From assembly GCA_030527765.1 (NCBI GenBank), contig JAUNAE010000257.1:1-5442 (forward strand): a DNA stretch of 5,442 bases, given 5' to 3'. Origin of the DNA: Eubacteriales bacterium. GTDB taxonomy: Bacteria; Bacillota_A; Clostridia; Lachnospirales; Lachnospiraceae. Both the position numbers and the translations under genes were made by a program. Under the pieces are notes generated by a model. The model was given only the letters and a program-made list of their open reading frames with translations, made no database searches and had not been told where the DNA came from. Below, piece by piece: positions 1 to 5,442 of the stretch; positions within the stretch are counted from its first letter, which is position 1; every line of letters starts with the position of its first letter.

Positions 1-1059
1 ATAGAAGCTAAAGAAGAGTGTCAAAAGATTCAAATTCCTTATATGTCTGTGAAAACGAGTGGAATTTATATTCTGGTGTTTATAGATCGGGAGAATCAGA
101 TATATGTTATGGGACCGGCATGTACAGATGGAGTAACGTTCAAACAAAGAATGGATTTTTTACATCAGTTTAAGATTTCTGATGACAATTTTAATATAGC
201 AACATGGCCTTTGGCAGAGGCTTTGAACAATATGATTCTTTTGTATATGATTATCACTGGCGAGAATGTGGATGAAAATGAGATATTAAGTGCAAGTCGT
301 TTGGATGAAGAATATCTCCATTTGGATTCAAAAACAGATGTTTATGAAATTCAGGAATTCACTCCGGAAAAACAGCACATGGCTTATCAGGATGAACTGA
401 ACTGGCAGAGTAGAATCGAGAAAGGCACAGTCAGAGAAGATGAAGAGGTAATGACACCACAAAATATAGAGAAGCTTGAACAAATAGGTATACTTGCGAA
501 AGAAAATTCACAAAAACAATATGAATATATGGCAGTGACATCCACTTGTTTGGCATCAAGAGCTGCAATTAGAGGTGGAGTCAATGCCCAAGAGGTATAT
601 GAACTTAGTGAGAGATTTTTGCAGAAAATATCCAAATGCTCAAATACAATGGAGTATTTACAGATTCATAGACAAGTTGCAGTTGAATTTTCAAAGCGAG
701 TTCAGATGGTAAAGGAAAGACAAGGAAGTGATCTGGTTAATCAATGTAAAAATTACATAGCCAGACATCGTAAGGAAAAGTTTGAACTGGAAAGACTCGC
801 AGAAGCGCTTGCTAAAAATCCAAGTTATTTATCACGGAAATTTTCTGAAGAGACAGGAATGACAATGCAGGACTTCGCAATGGAAGTCAAACTTGAGGCT
901 GTAGAGAATCTTCTCAAATATTCGGATGCGACGATTGCAGATATAGCAGAATATCTGCATTTCCACTCTCAAAGCTATTTGGCAGAGAAATTTAGAAAGC
1001 AATATGGTATGTCGCCATCGGAATATCGCAAAAAGAATCAGATTCATGACAATGAGTAA
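1..1059 (+). CDS. AraC-family transcriptional regulator, 5' end missing
   Basis: The frame is open from base 1, so the start is probably upstream. The ATG at 43 has no clear ribosome site and is likely internal; residues below count from it. The C-terminal part (about 233-335) is an AraC/XylS DNA-binding domain with two helix-turn-helix units: the first spans about 247-278 (FELERLAEAL, then PSYLSRKF), the second about 297-330, ending in the family signature YLAEKFRKQYGMSPSEYRK. The second unit has HF where GF is usual. The middle part contains LASRAAIRGG and an acidic helical stretch, as in a Firmicutes AraC group that includes the YSIRK-type regulators. The N-terminal part (IYVMGPACTDG) is likely the sensor domain; its ligand is unknown. 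By context it most likely controls the transporter and hydrolase genes downstream, probably as an activator. The gene looks more AT-rich than its neighbours. The family call is secure; the target and ligand are inferred. Confidence 0.93.
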   Translation: MEAKEECQKIQIPYMSVKTSGIYILVFIDRENQIYVMGPACTDGVTFKQRMDFLHQFKISDDNFNIATWPLAEALNNMILLYMIITGENVDENEILSASRLDEEYLHLDSKTDVYEIQEFTPEKQHMAYQDELNWQSRIEKGTVREDEEVMTPQNIEKLEQIGILAKENSQKQYEYMAVTSTCLASRAAIRGGVNAQEVYELSERFLQKISKCSNTMEYLQIHRQVAVEFSKRVQMVKERQGSDLVNQCKNYIARHRKEKFELERLAEALAKNPSYLSRKFSEETGMTMQDFAMEVKLEAVENLLKYSDATIADIAEYLHFHSQSYLAEKFRKQYGMSPSEYRKKNQIHDNE

Positions 1060-1099
1060 AATAAAAGGTTGATAAGTAAATAAAACGATAGGTAGAGCG

Positions 1100-1142
1100 A
1101 TAAGCTTCGTGGTACTTTACAAGTATCAGGAAGCTTATTTTT
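1100..1142 (+). terminator. Long hairpin with T-tract, probable intrinsic terminator of the regulator gene
   Basis: A 9-bp outer stem (ATAAGCTTC at 1100-1108 with GAAGCTTAT at 1130-1138) continues, after a single G-G mismatch (1109/1129), into an 8-bp inner stem (TGGTACTT at 1110-1117 with AAGTATCA at 1121-1128, one G-U pair). The loop is three bases (TAC). Five T residues follow (1138-1142). It starts 41 bases after the regulator's stop codon, which fits a rho-independent terminator. The outer stem is AT-rich, so termination may be incomplete. It also lies 60 bases before the transporter start, so it could instead act as a leader attenuator or, as DNA, as a palindromic operator. Confidence 0.75.
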
Positions 1143-1144
1143 AT
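1116..1144 (+). promoter_or_regulatory. Weak candidate promoter for the transporter-hydrolase operon
   Basis: TTTACA (1116-1121) is one base from the -35 consensus. With exactly 17 bases of spacing it is followed by TTTTAT (1139-1144), a four-of-six match to the -10 box. It would start transcription near 1151, about 50 bases before the transporter ATG. It lies inside the hairpin described above, so one DNA segment may carry both signals. The -10 is poor and falls in a T-run where chance matches are common. A weak promoter is expected if an AraC activator is needed. No better promoter was seen in 1060-1202, but read-through from upstream is also possible. Confidence 0.25.
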
Positions 1145-1187
1145 AGGCAAGATAAACAAGCTAATCGCAATGAGGGAGATTAATGAA

Positions 1188-1194
1188 GAAAGGA
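1188..1194 (+). promoter_or_regulatory. Ribosome binding site that decides the transporter start
   Basis: GAAAGGA ends eight bases before the ATG at 1203, which is good spacing. The longer in-frame start at 1170 has no purine-rich site before it, and the in-frame ATG at 1194 overlaps this motif. This favours 1203. Confidence 0.6.
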
Positions 1195-1202
1195 TGATAA
1201 TT

Positions 1203-2876
1203 ATGAACTTTATGACGAAGTTGTTTTCTAAGAAGATTTTTAACAGCAAAATTGAATCCGTTAATACACAGAAGAGTGAGATGTGGCTGGGATATTTCCT
1301 GGGTCCCTGTATGGTATACATGGTGTATTATGCGGTGGCGGGAACTTATCTGACGCAGTTTTACACAGATGTACTGGGCATGAGCGGTATTATTTTGACC
1401 ATGATGCCAGTGTTCTCCAAAATCGTAGATGCACTCACAAATATTATGATGGGGCGCCTGATCGACAAAACTCGGACTGTGCAGGGAAAGGTACGTCCCT
1501 GGATATTGGTGTCAGGTGTTTTTATGGCGATTGCCGGTGTCCTGCTGTATGCAATTCCTAATTGGAGTACAGGTGTCAGAATCGTTTGGATCGTTGTCAG
1601 CTATAATCTGTTCTTTGCCTTTGCATTCACCCTTTATAACATCAGCCATGCACTGATGGTTCCGCTGTCTACTAGAAATACAAAGCAGCGTGATGGGCTG
1701 GCTATGTTGACAAGTACGGGAACTACCATGATTCCAGGACTTATGGTATCGCTTATCCTTCCGGTTATGATCAATGCAATCGGTGTCGGAAGTGCTTCTC
1801 AGAGCCGATGGATTTTGATTATGGGAATTCTGTCCATGCTGGCAATTCCCGGAACCTTGATTGAATACTATTTTAGTAAAGAGCGAGTTACTATTGATAA
1901 TGCAAATAAGATGACAGATGGTGAAGCACAGACAATCACATTCAAACAACAGTGGAAGGCTTGTTTTTCTGATAAATATTGGATTCAAATCATGCTGCTG
2001 TTTGGTACTTATCAGTTATTAACTTTTCTTTCCACCAACAGTGTGCTTTATTACTGTAACTGGGTGCTTGGAACATCCGTACAGCAGGGAACAGGTATGC
2101 AGGTGCTTGTAAATGCCATTGGACAGGCACCTCTTGGGTTTGGAATTTTTGTTTTATGGCCGCTGGTAAGGAAATTTGGAAAGCGCAGAGTGATGCAGAT
2201 TGGTTTTCTTATTGGAGCAGCAGGAAGTGCAATCGTGCTGTTCTGCGGATCAAATTTGGGAATTGTATTAGTCGGACTTTTTATCAAGTCTATCGGTGCG
2301 CTTCCTTCTTACGTGATAGCTGCTCAACTGGCAGAATCGCTAGATCATGTGGAATGGAAGTATGGCTTTCGAGCAGATGGGTTTTCCGCTTCTGCGCAGA
2401 GTATTTTGATTACAGTGATGTCAGGTGTATCCCAGACACTGATCTTATGTGGAATTACAAGCTTTGGATATATTGCACCTACCTCTAAGGTGCAGGAGAT
2501 TATTCAGCCGGATGGAATGAAGTTGTTTTTTACTTGTGCTTTTGTAGGGGCACCAATGTTTGGCTACCTGATTGGTTCACTGATCATGCATTTCTACGAT
2601 GTTGAGAGTAAAATGCCGCAGATCACTGCTGATATTCTGGAAAGACATAAGGCGGTGGCAGCAGCCAGGGGAGAGGTGTATATCTCACCCGAGGAGGCAG
2701 CGGCGATAGAGCAGAAGAAGATCGAAAATGAAATGGAAATCAAGCGGGTTGAGGAATTAAAGGCTAAATGTGCAAAGAAAGGTCTTGATTTCGACGTGGA
2801 GGAAGCAAAGTATCAGAAAAAGAGGGCAGAATTGACCGCAAAGGAAGAAATGAAAAAGGCAAAAAAACGTAAATAG
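1203..2876 (+). CDS. GPH-family (MelB-like) glycoside:cation symporter, MFS superfamily
   Basis: Inner-membrane permease of 557 residues that probably imports an oligosaccharide or glycoside for the hydrolase encoded next. A start at 1170 would add 11 residues but lacks a ribosome site. By eye there are about 12 hydrophobic segments between residues 29 and 465. GPH hallmarks are FYTDVLGMS after helix 1 (53-61), KIVDALTNIMMG in helix 2 (73-84), the loop GKVRPW (95-100), and YNISHALMVPLSTRNTKQRD after helix 4 (145-164). Compared with MelB, the Asp55 equivalent is kept (D76), but the Asp59 equivalent is Asn80, the Asp124 equivalent is Asn146, and helix 1 has no Asp where MelB has Asp19. Residues from about 466 form a roughly 90-residue K/E-rich, probably coiled-coil cytoplasmic tail beyond the usual length of around 470. 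The gene is 24 bases ahead of the GH2 gene. Family confident; substrate and coupling ion unknown. Confidence 0.9.
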   Translation: MNFMTKLFSKKIFNSKIESVNTQKSEMWLGYFLGPCMVYMVYYAVAGTYLTQFYTDVLGMSGIILTMMPVFSKIVDALTNIMMGRLIDKTRTVQGKVRPWILVSGVFMAIAGVLLYAIPNWSTGVRIVWIVVSYNLFFAFAFTLYNISHALMVPLSTRNTKQRDGLAMLTSTGTTMIPGLMVSLILPVMINAIGVGSASQSRWILIMGILSMLAIPGTLIEYYFSKERVTIDNANKMTDGEAQTITFKQQWKACFSDKYWIQIMLLFGTYQLLTFLSTNSVLYYCNWVLGTSVQQGTGMQVLVNAIGQAPLGFGIFVLWPLVRKFGKRRVMQIGFLIGAAGSAIVLFCGSNLGIVLVGLFIKSIGALPSYVIAAQLAESLDHVEWKYGFRADGFSASAQSILITVMSGVSQTLILCGITSFGYIAPTSKVQEIIQPDGMKLFFTCAFVGAPMFGYLIGSLIMHFYDVESKMPQITADILERHKAVAAARGEVYISPEEAAAIEQKKIENEMEIKRVEELKAKCAKKGLDFDVEEAKYQKKRAELTAKEEMKKAKKRK

Positions 2877-2881
2877 ATGTG

Positions 2882-2895
2882 AAAGGAAGCAGGGA
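2882..2895 (+). promoter_or_regulatory. Ribosome binding region of the GH2 gene
   Basis: Two purine-rich motifs lie in the 24-base gap after the transporter stop: AAAGGAAG (2882-2889, 11 bases before the ATG) and AGGGA (2891-2895, five bases before it). Either could pair with 16S rRNA. The only nearby upstream ATG (2877) is followed at once by TGA, so 2901 is the sole sensible start. Confidence 0.6.
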
Positions 2896-2900
2896 CGTCC

Positions 2901-5255
2901 ATGAAAAAAATAGATTTCAATTTCGGCTGGTTATATAAACGTCAGGATGATGAATTTCAGAATTGCACACTTCCACATGATGCGATGATGCAGGAGCTTA
3001 GAAATAAAGAGAATCCCAGTAAAAGTGCGGGAGCATATTTTCCAGGTGGGAAATATGTGTATGCGAAGGAATTTGATGTACCAGCTGAATGGGGAAATAA
3101 GCATATACTTCTTCTGTTTGAGGGGGTATACAAAAACAGCAGAGTATTCTTGAACGGCAGTGAGATAGGCGGTGCCGCTTATGGCTATATTCCTTTCTTT
3201 ATAGGTCTGGATGACAGATTGAACTATGGAACCTTGAACCGTTTAGAGGTTTATGTTGATAATGAAGAACAGCCAAATTCCAGATGGTATACAGGAAGCG
3301 GAATCTATCGCCCAGTCTGGCTTTACGTAGGAGAAAAGGGAGGAATCGAACCGGAACAGATCAGGATCACAACGATTTCCTGTGCACCGGCACAGATCCA
3401 GGTTCAGCTTATCGGAACTGAAAAAGCGGCGGAAATGGAGATCCTGGATCGAGAAAAAACAGTGGCCAGTGCGAAGGGAAACAATGTAACCATTACATTA
3501 CCGGATGCGAAGCTCTGGAGTGAAGAGAGTCCTTATCTATATACCTGTAGAGTCACGGTGGTTACAGATTCCGGCGAAAAGGAAACTGTTTCAGAAACCT
3601 TTGGCATTCGAAAGATCGAGTACAGCGCAAAGGGACTACTGATCAATGGACAGGAAACACTGTTGCGCGGAGGCTGTATCCATCACGACAATGGAATACT
3701 GGGAGCAGCTACCTTTGATGAAAGTGAATATCGCAGAGTGAAAATGTTAAAAGAAGTCGGCTATAATGCTATCCGCATGTCACATAATCCTGCCAGCAGA
3801 GCACTTCTTGAAGCCTGTGATCGGCTTGGAATGTATGTCATGGATGAAGGCTGGGATATGTGGTACAATCATAAGACCAAGTATGATTATGCAACAGATT
3901 TTATGGAGAATTATCAGTCGGATATCGAAAGGATCGTTGCAAAGGATTATAATCATCCCTCCGTCATCATGTATTCCATTGGAAATGAAGTATCTGAGCC
4001 GGCATCTGAGAAGGGAATCGAGCTGACAAAAAAGCTGGTGAATTTTTTCCACGCGGAGGATACGACCAGACCGGTTACTGGTGGCTTCAATCTGATGATC
4101 ATTAAAAATGCTTCCAAGGGAAAAGGGGTTTATAAAGAGGATGGTAGCGGCCGTGATTCCTCAAGTGAAGAAAAGATGAGTGGCATGAACAGTACCATGT
4201 TTAATCTGATTACTTCGATGATCGGAACTGGCATGAATAAGGCTGCCAACGGAAAGAAGGCAGATCTTGCCACAGCACCGGCTCTGGATGCACTGGACAT
4301 CTGCGGTTATAACTATGCTTCCGGTCGTTATGCAGGAGAGGGAAAGCTTCACCCGGATCGAATCATTATAGGAAGCGAAACGTTTCCGCAGGACATTGCC
4401 AAAAACTGGCAGATGGTAAAGAAGTATCCTTATCTGATCGGTGACTTCATGTGGACTGCATGGGATTATCTGGGTGAGGCCGGGATTGGAACATGGGCAT
4501 ATACCAAGGATGCAAAGAATTTTGACAAGCCGTTTCCATGGCTTTTGGCCGATGCAGGGGCAATGGATATTTTGGGAAATCCAAACGGTGAGCTGTTTAT
4601 GGCACAGGCTGCATGGGGGCGTCTCGATAAGCCAAAGATCGCAGTAAGACCTGTGAATCATCCGGGAGTGAAACCAATCAAGGGCGCTTGGCGAGGAACG
4701 AATGCCATCCCAAGCTGGTCATGGAAGGGTTGCGAAGGCAATCAGACGGTCGTGGAAGTATATTCTGATCAGCCAAAGGTGGAGCTGTTTCTAAACGGAA
4801 GATCACTTGGGCAGAAAAAGACGAAGAACTGCGTTGCTAGCTATAAATTGAAATATGAGGCTGGCGAGCTTTCAGCAGTTTCGATTGATCAGAATGGAGC
4901 AAAAAGTGTAAAGGAGATTCTAAAATCCGCTAAGGACACACAGATCCATATTCTGCCGGAAAAAAGCAGTGTCAAGATCGGCGAAGTGGTATATATCCCG
5001 GTCACAATCGGCGAGAAAAATATAGTAGAATCCAATGCGGACAGAAAGCTTACTATTAATGTTGCAGGAGGGGAGCTGCTTGGCTTTGGAAGTGCGAATC
5101 CACGAACGGAAGAGCGGTTTACCAGCGGAACATACACAACCTATTATGGGCAGGCACTTGCAGTCGTACGTGCAGGAAATAGCGGTAAACTGGTAGTGAA
5201 GGCCAGTGATGAACAGGGAGAATCCTGTGAAATTAGTGTAGTCATAGAGGAGTAA
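2901..5255 (+). CDS. Glycoside hydrolase family 2, cytoplasmic (beta-galactosidase-like, substrate uncertain)
   Basis: A 784-residue retaining exo-glycosidase. Domain order: N-terminal jelly-roll sugar-binding domain (about 1-145, with LPHD at 24-27 and SRWYTGSGIYRPVWL at 127-141), an immunoglobulin-like domain (about 148-240), a TIM barrel (about 245-580), and two C-terminal beta domains (about 614-690, with VELFLNGRSLG, and about 695-784) resembling the DUF4982 and GH2 C-terminal domain 5 types. Barrel motifs: RGGCIHHDNG (256-265), NAIRMSHNP (289-297), DEGWDMW (315-321), YNHPSVIMYSIGNE with acid/base Glu363, GSETF with nucleophile Glu493, and FMWTAWDYLGE. About 60 residues (roughly 398-460) are inserted between the two catalytic glutamates. 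There is no signal peptide, so it acts in the cytoplasm on imported substrate. The NxKG motif of beta-glucuronidases is absent (NPNG at the comparable place). Beta-galactosidase is the default guess; other GH2 activities are possible. Family certain, activity not. Confidence 0.95.
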   Translation: MKKIDFNFGWLYKRQDDEFQNCTLPHDAMMQELRNKENPSKSAGAYFPGGKYVYAKEFDVPAEWGNKHILLLFEGVYKNSRVFLNGSEIGGAAYGYIPFFIGLDDRLNYGTLNRLEVYVDNEEQPNSRWYTGSGIYRPVWLYVGEKGGIEPEQIRITTISCAPAQIQVQLIGTEKAAEMEILDREKTVASAKGNNVTITLPDAKLWSEESPYLYTCRVTVVTDSGEKETVSETFGIRKIEYSAKGLLINGQETLLRGGCIHHDNGILGAATFDESEYRRVKMLKEVGYNAIRMSHNPASRALLEACDRLGMYVMDEGWDMWYNHKTKYDYATDFMENYQSDIERIVAKDYNHPSVIMYSIGNEVSEPASEKGIELTKKLVNFFHAEDTTRPVTGGFNLMIIKNASKGKGVYKEDGSGRDSSSEEKMSGMNSTMFNLITSMIGTGMNKAANGKKADLATAPALDALDICGYNYASGRYAGEGKLHPDRIIIGSETFPQDIAKNWQMVKKYPYLIGDFMWTAWDYLGEAGIGTWAYTKDAKNFDKPFPWLLADAGAMDILGNPNGELFMAQAAWGRLDKPKIAVRPVNHPGVKPIKGAWRGTNAIPSWSWKGCEGNQTVVEVYSDQPKVELFLNGRSLGQKKTKNCVASYKLKYEAGELSAVSIDQNGAKSVKEILKSAKDTQIHILPEKSSVKIGEVVYIPVTIGEKNIVESNADRKLTINVAGGELLGFGSANPRTEERFTSGTYTTYYGQALAVVRAGNSGKLVVKASDEQGESCEISVVIEE

Positions 5256-5261
5256 GGAGGT
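5253..5261 (+). promoter_or_regulatory. Perfect Shine-Dalgarno site overlapping the GH2 stop codon
   Basis: TAAGGAGGT matches the full nine-base complement of the 16S rRNA 3' end and sits four bases before the ATG at 5266 (five bases after the GGAGG core). Its TAA is the GH2 stop codon. This points to efficient or coupled translation of the downstream gene and fixes its start. Confidence 0.85.
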
Positions 5262-5265
5262 TCCC

Positions 5266-5442
5266 ATGAGCAGAGAGTTACAACATATTCTTCCATTTTT
5301 GTGGATCCATGGAGAAGATGAGAAAACCTATCGCAAGATGGTGAATGTGATTTATAACGCGAATATTAGGGCATTTTGTGTGGAAGCCCGTCCCCATCCG
5401 GATTTTGCAGGAGAGGGATGGTGGAAGGATATGGGGATTCTG
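5266..5442 (+). CDS. Probable large glycoside hydrolase, N-terminal 59 residues only
   Basis: The frame is open from the ATG at 5266 to the window end, so only the beginning is present. The start is secured by the perfect ribosome site and the 10-base gap after the GH2 gene, and it shares the operon. The segment contains HILPFLWIHGEDEKTY (7-22), then IYNANIRAFCVEARPHPDF (29-47) and WWKDMGIL (52-59). This pattern, a strand with FLW-HG followed by a helix, a strand ending in the CVEARPHPDF stretch and then WW-DM, looks like the first turns of a TIM barrel. From memory it resembles large, poorly characterised Firmicutes glycosyl hydrolases loosely related to GH106-type rhamnosidases. There is no signal peptide, so it is probably cytoplasmic. 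I cannot assign a CAZy family or substrate from 59 residues. Confidence 0.8.
   Translation, partial: MSRELQHILPFLWIHGEDEKTYRKMVNVIYNANIRAFCVEARPHPDFAGEGWWKDMGIL

Noticed and set aside
50..63. A cre-like (catabolite repression) sequence, TGAAAACGAGTGGA.
   Set aside because: It lies within the regulator coding region and differs from the cre consensus at conserved positions in its right half.
1080..1093. A possible cre site in the intergenic region around AAAACGATAGG.
   Set aside because: Only the central CG and a few flanking bases match; both outer ends of the consensus are missing.
1069..1104. TTGATA (1069-1074) as a -35 box for the operon, and the repeated GATAAG at 1071 and 1099 as paired regulator sites.
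   Set aside because: No -10 box lies at 16-18 bases from TTGATA, and a six-base repeat in AT-rich DNA is expected by chance.
1170..1202. Extending the transporter to the upstream in-frame ATG at 1170.
   Set aside because: There is no ribosome site before 1170, the added residues are polar and unlike the family N-terminus, and 1203 has a well-spaced site.
1512..1988. Long open frame on the minus strand inside the transporter gene (and similar ones at 4161-4661 and 4920-5267).
   Set aside because: Their translations are rich in Cys, His and Ile with no recognisable domain, and they lie antisense to clearly real genes; they are shadows of those genes.
4377..4386. A perfect 10-base palindrome, GAAACGTTTC, that could be an operator.
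   Set aside because: It is inside the GH2 gene and encodes the catalytic Glu-Thr-Phe region, so protein constraint explains it.

Overview
The window looks like part of a Gram-positive sugar-utilisation locus, most likely from a gut Lachnospiraceae or related Clostridia. This is inferred from the protein styles: an AraC-type regulator with the Firmicutes middle region, a GPH-type transporter with a long K/E-rich tail, and a GH2 subtype familiar from that group. The strong AGGAGG-type ribosome sites and moderate GC also fit. I cannot name the species.

Layout, all on the + strand. Positions 1-1059 hold the 3' part of an AraC-family regulator whose start lies outside the window. Positions 1060-1202 form an intergenic region dominated by a long near-perfect hairpin followed by T residues (1100-1142); it is most simply the regulator's terminator, but its 3' half overlaps a weak promoter candidate for the next gene. 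Positions 1203-2876 encode a GPH/MelB-like sugar transporter with an extra cytoplasmic tail. Positions 2901-5255 encode a cytoplasmic glycoside hydrolase of family 2. Positions 5266-5442 encode the first 59 residues of a further protein, probably a large glycoside hydrolase, cut by the window end. The last three genes are spaced 24 and 10 bases apart with good ribosome sites and no terminator between them, so they read as one operon.

Working model (inference): the regulator senses a glycoside or a product of it, the permease imports the intact glycoside, and the GH2 enzyme and the downstream protein process it inside the cell, since neither has a visible secretion signal. The substrate cannot be read from the sequence. 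The GH2 has both catalytic glutamates but not the NxKG motif of beta-glucuronidases, and the transporter lacks several acidic residues that MelB uses for cation and galactoside binding.

Nothing here is an exotic system such as phage defence, CRISPR or a mobile element. The points of interest are the unusual transporter, the roughly 60-residue insertion in the GH2 barrel, the unclassified downstream protein, and the hairpin/promoter overlap.
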